A stretch of DNA of 18,969 bases, taken from contig JALKBU010000986.1 of NCBI GenBank assembly GCA_023091735.1, positions 1-18,969 of the forward strand, read 5' to 3'. Numbering within the stretch: the first letter of the stretch is position 1; each line of letters opens with the position of its first letter. Both the position numbers and the translations under genes were made by a program. Below the pieces are notes generated by a model. It did no database searches and was not told the origin of the DNA. It saw only the letters and a list, made by a program, of their open reading frames with translations. Positions 1-8,400 of the stretch are shown one piece after another. Source of the stretch: Trichomonas tenax (Eukaryota; Parabasalia; Trichomonadida; Trichomonadidae).

Positions 1-182
1 TCCAGAAGATGTACGCTCGCCGTGCCTTCATCCACTGGTACGTCAATGAGGGTCTCGAGACAGTCGAATTCGATGAAGCTCGCTCCAACATGACAGACCT
101 CATCCAGGAGTACGAAATGTACGAGTCGGCTGGTGTCGATGAACAGGGCGAAGGCGAAGAAGACGAGGAAGCTGAGGCTTAA
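1..182 (+). CDS. Tubulin, C-terminal end (partial; alpha/beta assignment unclear)
   Basis: This is the last 59 codons of a tubulin gene that begins outside the window; the reading frame starts at base 3 and ends with TAA at 180-182. Tubulin heterodimers build the microtubules of flagella, axostyle and spindle. The helix-12 signature [12 protein letters not shown] followed by EGLE and EFDEAR is unmistakable tubulin, and this part looks alpha-like. The next part, [17 protein letters not shown], is closer to beta-tubulin. The tail is acidic ([11 protein letters not shown]), as in all alpha and beta tubulins, and ends in Ala rather than the Tyr often found on alpha. The codons are rich in G and C at third positions, as expected for a highly expressed gene. 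The stop codon overlaps a TAAA, the sequence reported as a polyadenylation signal in Trichomonas. Family membership is certain; the subtype is not. Confidence 0.93.
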   Translation, partial: QKMYARRAFIHWYVNEGLETVEFDEARSNMTDLIQEYEMYESAGVDEQGEGEEDEEAEA

Positions 183-493
183 ACTCTTTATTCTTAAGGT
201 AAACCTTGATTTGTTCATTTTCTTTTTTTTTTGAAATCACATTAAAGTTGCGGGATATAGAGGCAAACGCTGTTTTATTTGGGAAATATTTTAGGTTATA
301 TAGGCTCTGCGTAGCATTCTAAAGCTATATAAGCCATAATAAATTTTTCCATTTAAAATAGGACAAAAGTGTAAAATTAACACACGTTTAAAATTTTTTT
401 ATCGTCCAAAAATTTTTATGGAACTTTCGCACAAGTTACCCCAAAGACTCATCTTCTGATGAATAATTTGAGTTCCGTGCAACTCCGCAGGCA

Positions 494-524
494 CCTGCAT
501 ATGGTAACTGGATGCTTATGCAGG
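494..524. repeat. Inverted repeat / hairpin with 8-bp perfect arms
   Basis: CCTGCATA at 494-501 is the exact reverse complement of TATGCAGG at 517-524, with a 15-base loop. It lies inside the GC-richer noncoding island, just before a second hairpin. Confidence 0.6.
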
Positions 525-552
525 AAACGCAAGGGACAGAGAAGTTAATATC

Positions 553-584
553 CGTATTTGCTCTTGACTAAGTAGTCAAATACG
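553..584. repeat. Nested palindrome with two competing stems
   Basis: CGTATTTG at 553-560 pairs with CAAATACG at 577-584. Inside it, TTGACTA at 564-570 pairs with TAGTCAA at 573-579 across a 2-base centre. The two right arms overlap by three bases, so the two stems partly compete. This is far more dyad symmetry than the surrounding spacer shows. Confidence 0.6.
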
Positions 585-938
585 ATAATCAAGACGTAAA
601 GCTTAACCAGTGCATGTAGTAGAAGCCTTAGACAGCTGCCGACACTTGAGAATTCACGCTACACGATCTTGCTAACTTCGATACAAATTAACATGAGCCA
701 ACCAAAATCATGCATCTACAAGAGCATTGTTTCCGAATGCAATGCAGAAACGCAGCTCAATCTACGCCAGATTGGTACAAGTAAAATAATTAAGGCTCGT
801 CAATGCTAGGACAACCAAAAAACAGCACCAAATGCAAAAAGAGTGAATAGCAGTAACATGCAATTCATGTATCTTGTACTTGCTGAATAATATACAACTT
901 TAGAACATATTGATATTAAAAATTTAATCTTAGACTAT

Positions 939-1043
939 ATTTCATTATATTAGTTTTAGAAGGATGTATACAGATATCAGGTAGAGTTTTGAGGCTTAAT
1001 TATGCTTCTAAGGGGGCTTTTGCCCCTTTATCCCTGACTATAT
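939..1043 (+). repeat. Dispersed repeat, copy 1 (about 105 bp)
   Basis: This segment aligns along its whole length with 5256-5363 in the same orientation, at roughly 70 percent identity by eye. Shared landmarks in order are ATTTCATT, ATTAGTTT, AGAAGGAT, TACAGAT, GGCTTA, AAGGGGGC and TATAT at the end. A hairpin at 1010-1028 pairs AAGGGG with CCCCTT around a TTTT loop. It lies about 200 bp beyond the 3' end of the recombinase relic. It could be the end of a mobile element, a structured RNA or a shared regulatory block; nothing here decides between these. Confidence 0.6.
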
Positions 1044-1242
1044 ATAAGAAGAGTTAATAGAATCAAAGTATTCTTCATTATATAGAATAACATAGAATGT
1101 AATAAAGAAACAAAAAAGAATGAAATATAATAGAATTGATGAAATGCAAATTCGTCATCCATTCAAAATTGAAAATCAATTTGGTTGCAATTTTTCTCCA
1201 AATTTCAATAGAAAAAAATATTGATATAGTAAAAATTATAGT

Positions 1243-1800
1243 TTAAATTACGGGTACAATAATACTAGCAGCTTCTTGAGTTGTTTTTGACAAATATCTC
1301 ATAAAACAAACACTCTTCCAACGACCCATCGATTTTATCGATGCATGATCAATTCCTTGAGAATTTGCAGTCGTGACTGCGCCACAACGGGTAGAATGAG
1401 TGCTGTATGAAGCTGGATCGATTCCAATTGCAGATAATGAGCTCTTGAGAAGTTTTTCATAAGTGTAACTGTGAGGAAAAACAGGCAGTTCAGGTGAAAC
1501 TTCTATATGATTCAAATATTCTTTATACCATATATAAGGATAATGTCAGGCTCTTTGCATTGCTGATGCGAAAATAGCGTTAATATTCGTGGCCTGCATT
1601 TTAAATTTTGATGTTGTCAAAAATTTGAAATAAAAATAGTCTTTCTAGTTTTGTCTGAAACTAAGATAAAAGAATAAACTACTAAATTTAGATGATATAT
1701 TGAAAAAGTAAGCATTTTTACAGAAGTGTAACAACTCTGGGGGTCAGAACCAGATCAAACATGTATGGGCAGATATAACTCTTATGTGATGCCATACATA
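1243..1800 (-). pseudogene. Tyrosine recombinase relic (catalytic domain with in-frame stops)
   Basis: The minus strand encodes the C-terminal catalytic part of a phage-integrase-type tyrosine recombinase, the enzyme of Crypton/DIRS-like eukaryotic mobile elements. The open 3' part (1515 to 1243) carries the HxxR box as THSTRCGA, then GRW, then the nucleophile Tyr in FMRYLSKT, in the expected order and spacing. Going upstream in the same frame, the reading continues through stops at 1548-1546 (TGA), 1647-1645 (TAG) and 1746-1744 (TGA). The codons between them still read like protein, for example KMQATNINAIFASAMQRA before the first stop and PPELLHF after the third. The last motif resembles the region around the first catalytic Arg. 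No ATG begins the open part, which opens with TTG. I call it a dead gene; the element class is inferred. Confidence 0.72.
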
Positions 1801-2623
1801 GTTGTAGTGTTAAACATATATAATATTGTTTCATATTTTTCATTAACAATTTGATATCAGCTTATTATTGAGTAAATAGCAATATTTATTATAAATATAT
1901 CACATACCAACAACATCGTAACATATTACAAATATTACAAGCTCCTAATTGAATAATTGTTCAGTGTCTTAATTTATAAATACACGAAATCATTGCGGAG
2001 ACGACAATATGCATAGATGCATGCACACATTACATGTTTTTAATGTGATACACCAACTTATACTCATATCCTCCCAATGAATTTGCTGAAATTGATTAAT
2101 AAAAGTAAAGTATTCAAAAATAAAAACGATGTAAAAATAATTCGCATAATATATACTATTTTATTAATGTAAACAGTGTCAAATAAATTGTGAAAAAACG
2201 CGACTTTTAACCTTATCCACCTTTTAAAATATGGTTTATTATAACATTTACATAATGGTAATGCTAATTTTGGTCGCTAAAAACCAAATTTGAGAGTTAA
2301 AACACTTCTATTTTTACATAAACTATTTTGTTCAGAAATTGAATGTTTATCAATACGAATATTTTTTTCTATTGAAATTTGGTCGAAAAATTGCAATAAA
2401 ATTATCATTTCAATTTTAGAAGGGATGACGAATGGTATTTTCATGGATATTTGGCCGGAGGCAAGCTCTGGACAAAATATTCATGAAAATGCTAAATTCA
2501 TAAAAATTGCCGTTGCTCTAAAAACTGGTAATCTTAAAGCAATGACATCACTAGCACACAGGCTGCAGATATGAATGTGTTAGATAGAAAGAAAACAATT
2601 GAATTCTGTGAGATGTGAAAAAG
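1801..2623. other. AT-rich intergenic region, no gene seen
   Basis: I see no supported gene here. A plus-strand open stretch ends at 2574, but it starts with TTG, resembles no family, and has AT-driven composition. The N-terminal half of the recombinase relic, if ever present, is not readable on the minus strand. No intron, tRNA or strong repeat was noted. Confidence 0.5.
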
Positions 2624-4018
2624 ATGGAAAATGAGAAAAATAAAAAACTGACAATGTTTGGAAGGAGGCAACATAATGGCCCCGCATGGCCAACAATGAC
2701 GACACACAACAACAGGCTGAGGACTTTCTTCGTATGGGTGTTGCCTTGGCTCGTTGCTTTAGCCGTCGGATCGCTCATTTACTTGAATTATTATACGAAA
2801 CCACCAGTAAAGGTCGAAGAGGAGAAAGAAACATTCGACTGGAGTGACGTCGACTGGTTGAAGAATACAAATGCGAAAATTAGCAGACAAACACATCCTA
2901 TTCACGTTTTCGGTGAGCCAATTCCTCCAGTTAAGGATTCTTACATTCACGACCCGAGACCAACATCAACACTTTACGCCGCTGTCGAAAACGTCACATT
3001 CGATTCTTACGGTTACTTTATCAAAGGAGGAGTGAGATATCCAACACAACATCCATGGCTCATCCCTCAGTTCGAGATTGAAGAGGAGGATGAAATCAAG
3101 CACATGGAGGAGCAGGTCATCGCTTTATTCGTTCCACCTTCTTTCACAGATATTGATATTACTCTCAAGATTATGCACCCGTTATTGGCACTTCCTCTCG
3201 ATATATTCGTAAATGTTCCAATATTCACAAACTCTCGCAGCCCAATAATCGACAAGCTCATTCACCAAATGGGAAGAGAAACTCCTGTTAGCATCATGGA
3301 GGGCGCTGTGTTCGCACAGAAGATGTTTATCATTGATTATCCTGAAGAGGATGGTTTTGCTTACAATGAATACTACAAATACCTCGATTTGATGAAAGGT
3401 TACTATTCTACTAAAGGCAATGTTCCAGGAATCATTCTCTCCAACGAATTCGACACAAGGCTTAACGACAAACAGAAGACTCTCGACGTTCTCACACACT
3501 TCGATGATAGAATCAAAATTCAAGGTTCAGAACCTGATGTCATTGGAAAACAGGCTTGGTACTATGAGAGATCCAACATCTTAAGCTTTGGCACATCAGA
3601 TATATCAATGGCTGCTTTCATGCGTCCAGATGGTCACTTGATTTTATATACCAACAAATTAGACTTTATTTTCGGTGCTCGTTATGCACACTTCGCTGGA
3701 GCACGTGTTACAATTATTGTTTCTCAGGACTATAAGCTAACAGCCACAAAGAGAAAGGCTGTTATGGATATTATTAACTTTGAAATTCCAGAAAAGGAGA
3801 AGATTCACGAGGATGATGAGCATGAGCATCTTCCAACAATTGTTATTGAAGGAAAAGAACATGAGGAAGAACTTCTTAAGAAAGAAGATGAAATTATCAA
3901 AGGTTCATCATCAAGCTCCTCTACACCAGATTCTGGTAGTAAGGAAAAGGAAGAAGAGGGAATCATCGACAATCATGGAGAGCGTGAAGAAATCAACCCA
4001 GAACCAATTGATGAGTAA
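2624..4018 (+). CDS. Type II membrane protein, possibly a GT61-like glycosyltransferase
   Basis: The protein is 464 residues long. I start at ATG 2624 because the three codons before it open with GTG; Met11 is an alternative. A short basic N-terminus (about residues 1-34) is followed by one hydrophobic segment at about 35-57, then a long lumenal-type domain. This is the usual layout of a Golgi glycosyltransferase. The region near residues 310-335 (KQAWYYERSNILSFGTSDIS, followed by AAFMRPDGHLI) resembles the late motif of the GT61/DUF563 family, where a residue-rich loop precedes an MRPG-like turn. That likeness is weak and from memory. The tail after residue 390 is acidic, with a run of six Ser, and is probably disordered. 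The gene is intact and moderately GC-rich. If the family call is wrong, it remains a single-pass membrane protein of unknown function. Confidence 0.8.
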   Translation: MENEKNKKLTMFGRRQHNGPAWPTMTTHNNRLRTFFVWVLPWLVALAVGSLIYLNYYTKPPVKVEEEKETFDWSDVDWLKNTNAKISRQTHPIHVFGEPIPPVKDSYIHDPRPTSTLYAAVENVTFDSYGYFIKGGVRYPTQHPWLIPQFEIEEEDEIKHMEEQVIALFVPPSFTDIDITLKIMHPLLALPLDIFVNVPIFTNSRSPIIDKLIHQMGRETPVSIMEGAVFAQKMFIIDYPEEDGFAYNEYYKYLDLMKGYYSTKGNVPGIILSNEFDTRLNDKQKTLDVLTHFDDRIKIQGSEPDVIGKQAWYYERSNILSFGTSDISMAAFMRPDGHLILYTNKLDFIFGARYAHFAGARVTIIVSQDYKLTATKRKAVMDIINFEIPEKEKIHEDDEHEHLPTIVIEGKEHEEELLKKEDEIIKGSSSSSSTPDSGSKEKEEEGIIDNHGEREEINPEPIDE

Positions 4019-4460
4019 GAAAAAAATTTGTTTCAAATAACTTCTATTTGAATGACATGATCATTTTCATAAATGCGATTAATTTATATTACAATTATCT
4101 AGGTAAAAATATATTAATAAAATTTTGATATTTTTTTATTTAAGAATTATTCGGAAAACATGTAACACCATGCTTTCTGTTTTGTGTTTGGTATAGAAAT
4201 TCAAACAACCGCCTTGAAGAAGTTCAATCGAAACAACTTTTAAAGAATCAAAATTGTTGAAGCCTTTCTATGCTTGATGACACTGAACATGAGTTTTTAT
4301 TATCAAATATTTAAAACTCGAATGGATATTAAAAATTTATTATTATCTTCAAACATCATCATCAATTTTTATTTAAAGAATTTGACGAGCAGAGTAATGT
4401 GCATCGATTTGTCATGCGATTGAGGCAATGTAAGATCCCTTTGATGTTAATCGAAAAGAT
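4019..4460. other. AT-rich spacer, no gene seen
   Basis: This stretch follows the membrane-protein gene and leads into the ankyrin-type gene remains. Short protein-like pieces may belong to the decayed gene that follows, but I cannot place them in one frame. No RNA gene or strong repeat was seen. Confidence 0.4.
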
Positions 4461-4773
4461 AAGATGGGATTATCAATGATTGATGCTGCATGAAAATATG
4501 GATCAGAAAAATGTTTCGAATATCTCAAATTGATGGGAAGCAGAATCTCTTGAAGGATTGAACAAAAGCATTATCAGCTCTTTATTTAGTGATGGTAACG
4601 CAATATACAATGAAGATTTAGAATATGCATTTATATATAATCATAACGACATTTTCAATTGGCTCATCGAAGCAAAAGGATCAATTGGAATGATGAATGC
4701 TGGATGCTATTTTTATTTTGGAAATTTTGATGCCTTTTTATTTCTTACTGAAAATAAGAATCTCTTGAATTAG
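4461..4773 (+). pseudogene. Decayed DUF3447/ankyrin-repeat gene fragment
   Basis: From 4461 the frame reads GLSMIDAA, stop (TGA 4491-4493), KYGSEKCFEYLKLMGSRIS, stop (TGA 4551-4553). After a frame change, the stretch from 4558 reads LEYAFIYNHNDIFNWLIE and then FYFGNFDAFLFLTENK. These are the repeated helix pairs of the DUF3447/ankyrin proteins that are expanded in trichomonads. Those proteins typically contain KCFEYL-type and ECLEYAIIYHQNDIANWLIE-type stretches. Two in-frame stops and one frameshift within 300 bases show that the gene is dead. Neither end of the original gene can be defined, and a further ankyrin piece lies at 4942-4990. Confidence 0.6.
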
Positions 4774-4799
4774 AATTTAAGTATGCTCATCTATAACTC

Positions 4800-5155
4800 A
4801 AATCAATCAAACTCATTCAATCATCATTAAGATAATACATCAATCATTCATATTCTATCATCATTATGATATTGAATCAATCAATCAATCACATATTATC
4901 ATCATTATGATTTAAATCCTCATTATCAATTGCAGTTGAAATGAAGTTTCCCGAAATATCTCGTGAAGCATGGAGCTGATGTCAACATCATATATCATCA
5001 TTATGTATTGAATCAATTAATCACGTATTATCATCATTTTGATATGTAATCAATTAAACTCGTTCACTCACCATTATAACATCATATTAATAAATTCTCA
5101 TTTTATCATCGTTATGATATGGCATCAATCATTCACATTTTGTCATCATTATGCA
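4800..5155. repeat. Degenerate tandem repeat, unit about 36-41 bp, rich in ATCATCATTATGAT
   Basis: The core TATCATCATTATGAT recurs with small changes starting near 4856, 4897, 4993, 5029, 5104 and 5141. Neighbouring copies are spaced 36 to 41 bases apart, and each is followed by AATCAATCAATCAC-like sequence. The units are too diverged for a young satellite. The array is interrupted between 4935 and 4990 by a piece that still reads as an ankyrin repeat. Confidence 0.6.
4942..4990 (+). pseudogene. Isolated ankyrin-repeat scrap
   Basis: In one frame this reads KYLVKHGADVNI, with GTG (Val) at 4963-4965 and the HGADVN loop that is the hallmark of an ankyrin repeat. It lies inside the degenerate tandem array and in no longer open frame. 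It is probably the far end of the decayed gene whose better part is at 4461-4773. Confidence 0.5.
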
Positions 5156-5255
5156 CAGTTAAGGACGACAGAATTTCTAATAATTTGAGATAAAACCTTC
5201 GAGTTTGGAATAGTGAAGCAACAGGGAAATACTAAAAGTTAAGGTACAATATAAC

Positions 5256-5363
5256 ATTTCATTTAATTAGTTTAAGAAGGATACGTACAGATTGCGGGCA
5301 GGTTTTTGTGGCTTAGCCATGCATTTAAGGGGGCGTTTGTTCCTTTTTTCCCTCTGAGTATAT
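5256..5363 (+). repeat. Dispersed repeat, copy 2 (about 108 bp)
   Basis: This is the same-orientation partner of 939-1043. The hairpin position is kept at 5327-5345. AAGG still pairs with CCTT, and two of the G-C pairs of copy 1 are replaced by G-T (G-U in RNA) wobble pairs. It ends about 66 bp upstream of the ATG of the rad50 gene, so it could lie in that gene's promoter region. Confidence 0.6.
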
Positions 5364-5429
5364 TGAAAAACAAAATATTAAAATAATCCTTTGAGCAGCG
5401 AAAAATTTTTTTGATAGATTTAATATATA

Positions 5430-8400
5430 ATGAGTATAGTTTCTAAATCCACTAAGGAAGAAATGTTAGACACTTTTTTATGTGAAAAATTAGGAAGAAA
5501 TCGGCCAATTTCGATTCAAAACAAGCATAAATCTTATTTAGTGACTAAATATTTTGAAATTTTCGAAAAATATTTCACTTCCTCCAAGGAAGTTCCTCCC
5601 AAAAGTGCCAAAAAATATAAGATGGCGAAGTTAATGAAAATGGACATTTCCGGCATTAGGCTGTTTAGCCCCAAAGAGGAGAAACAAAATATTGAATTCG
5701 ATGATCCAGTTATTTTGATCACTGGACGTAATGGTGCCGGCAAATCGACTGTTATCGAAAGCATTAAGTACGCTTTGACGGGTTCCAGTACTACAGAAAA
5801 GATAAATTCAAGCTTCTTCTACGATTTAAATATGATAAATGAGAAACAAATCCTTCCCGAAGTCGATTTGACGTTCAAAGGCACTGACAAAGCAATTTAT
5901 AGGGTCAATCGTCAATCAAAGGTCGAGAAAGCACGCAACAAAGAAGGAGTTAGGTGCACAACAAAGAATACTTCATTATATCAGAATGGTGATCTTACAG
6001 ATACAGTTGCCGACAGTATCAACAGCAAAATCCCTCAATTACTTGGCATTCCGAAGCCAATCCTTGAGAATGTCATCTTTTGTCGCCAAACAGACCAAAC
6101 TTGGCCTATTGATTTCAAATCTGCGGACTTAAAGCAGAGATTTGATGAAATTTTCGGTTCAGAGAAGTACGATAAGGCAGTTACAGCAATTAATGATCTC
6201 GTCAAGGCTAAGAAGAAAGAAAAACAAAAAAAGATGGTGGAACAAGGATCAATCGAAGGCGATTACAAGATTTTAAATCACCACCGCCAAAAGTCCGATG
6301 AGTTAACAAAGAGGGTTAATGAATTAACAAATATTATAAACCAAAAACAAATCGAATTAATAAAGCTCACGACTACACAGAAAGAAATCATGGAGAAGAA
6401 GCAGAAGATTGACGAGCTCAAAGATAAGATCAACCAAGTTACTCCACGCATAGAGGTTTCTAATTCTCAAGTTATCGAACAAAAGAAGAAGATCAACGGA
6501 CCAATACTCGAACCTGAGAAGTGCAAACCAAGAAAACGTGACTTGAAGCGTGAAAAAGGATCTGTAACTGAGTTGATCCAACATTACAAAGTACAGCTTG
6601 GAGATATGGCCAAGAAGCATACAGAACTCAGCGACTCTATTGATGCGAAGAAGAAGGCTCTTGTTAATAAAGAGAAGGCCATCGATGATTTCAAGTATCA
6701 CTTGAAGAATTATGAAGAAAATATCATCAAATTTGAAGAAAGTTATCAAACAAGGAACTACGAGACCTGCTTCGAAGAAATCACACATAAGTGTTCTGAA
6801 TTGGACAAGCAGGAGAGTCAGTTGAAGAAAGATTTGGATAACGAAGAGAAATCTTTCAAGAGCAAGAGAACAACACTCCAAAGAAACGTCGATGCACAGA
6901 AGGACAAGTTGAGCGATGCAGAAAGCAATCTTAAGGGATTGGAATCAAAGATTGCGGATCTCCAGTATTACACTGACGAAATGTGCGAAAAGAAGCTCAA
7001 TGATATGCAGAAAGCCCAAGATGATCTCCAGCAGGAGAATCAATCCGAAAACGGTGTCAATGCAATCAAGAGCAAACTGAAAGAAAATGCGAGCGAAATC
7101 GAACAGATTGACAAGAAGCTCCAAGTCATCAAGGAGTTGATGGATAAATTCGACAAACAAGCTGACATCGAGAAAAAGATTACCGAGAATGAAAGCAGTC
7201 TTGCAAAGTCCAATCAGAACCTCGAATCAAAGCTTTCAGAAATTCGCGAGAAGATGAGTGATGAAACAATCGAAGCATCCAAAGCTTTAGAAATCACAGA
7301 AGCTGCATTTAAGACCGCAAACAAAGAAGTCCAGACTGCAAATGTCGATAATAAAGATAAGCAAAGAAAATTTGATATCACATCAAACAAATTGAAAGAG
7401 AAAGAAGAATCTCTCTTGGCTCTGATGGAAAACAGAGAGAAACTTTCACAAGGTCTGAAAAACATTCTTGGCGATGAATCATATGAAAGTGCAGTTTCCC
7501 AGTTGAAGGATGAGCTCCAGAAATGCCAGAACGACATTTCTAAGACACAGAAGTCGGAATCAATTTATGTCGGATTCTTAGAAGAAGCAAAAGGTGAAAG
7601 ATGCCAATGCCCTCTCTGCAAGCGCAAGTTCGAATCCGAAGTTGAGAGAGATTCATTCATCATCGAGCAAATCCAATCCGTTCTTGAAGGAATCCCAGAG
7701 AAACTCAAGAACTTGAAAGCCAGAGAAATCGAACTAAATGAACAACTTGGTAAAGTTGAAGGAAGTTTCTCAAGCTGGCACGAGCTCCAAAAGCTGAATG
7801 AATCAATTCTAAAGACACAAAAAGAGATCGAAGATCTGAAGTCTCTCAAGGAAGAATCAGAAGAAGAATTGAACGAGAGCAAGAGAGTTTGCAAAGTTCG
7901 AGAAATGACCAAAGATGCAATGTTTGCTGCTTACACAATCGGCAAAGATATCCAAAAGATCAATGTTGAAATCTCTGCAACGGAGAATGAGATCAACAGC
8001 TTGAAGTCCAAACTCGACAGATCTCTCCCAAGAAAGGATTCCGTTAATCAGGAGAAATTTGGGCTTGAAGACAGAAAGAGCGAACTCCAGAATAATCAGA
8101 GCGAACTGATGAAAGAACAAATTGAAGCTAATAACAGACAAAACAAGCTCGATCAAGTCTACAACAAGGCTAAAGAGGAATACGAAGATTACAAGATCAA
8201 GCTTGATAATCTGAAAGAATATACATTCAGAAAAGGAACCGCCGAAGAAGCTGTTGAGAAAATAAAGCAGAACTATGATGCTTTGAAGTCAGAACTTGCT
8301 ACAGAAGAATCCACTCATAGCAGCAAGATTAGCAAGATGAACGATGACCTTGCGAAGGCCCAAAGCAATGCAAAGGAGCTCAACAACAAGAGGATTGTCA

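Larger units (their letters stand above)
183..938. other. Intergenic stretch with a GC-richer, hairpin-bearing island (about 440-900)
   Basis: No convincing coding region is visible on either strand; all frames I read through the island carry stops. The first 250 bases are ordinary AT-rich spacer after the tubulin stop. From about 440 to 900 the base composition becomes clearly more GC-rich than other spacers in the window, and strong inverted repeats appear at 494-524 and 553-584. This could be a structured noncoding RNA gene or a fragment of an old mobile element. I could not match it to SRP RNA, RNase P RNA or a spliceosomal snRNA by eye. Confidence 0.4.

Noticed and set aside
533..548. 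ACAGAGAAG in the GC-rich island, as in the ACAGAGA box of U6 snRNA
   Set aside because: The AGC triad that should follow is absent, and no U6-like 3' stem or flanking sequence could be aligned.
2290..2574. 94-residue open stretch upstream of the membrane-protein gene
   Set aside because: It opens with TTG, matches no family I know, and has AT-driven composition; it ends before the real gene in another frame.
4800..5155. CRISPR-like array
   Set aside because: The repeats are degenerate, there are no unique equal-length spacers, and the context is eukaryotic.
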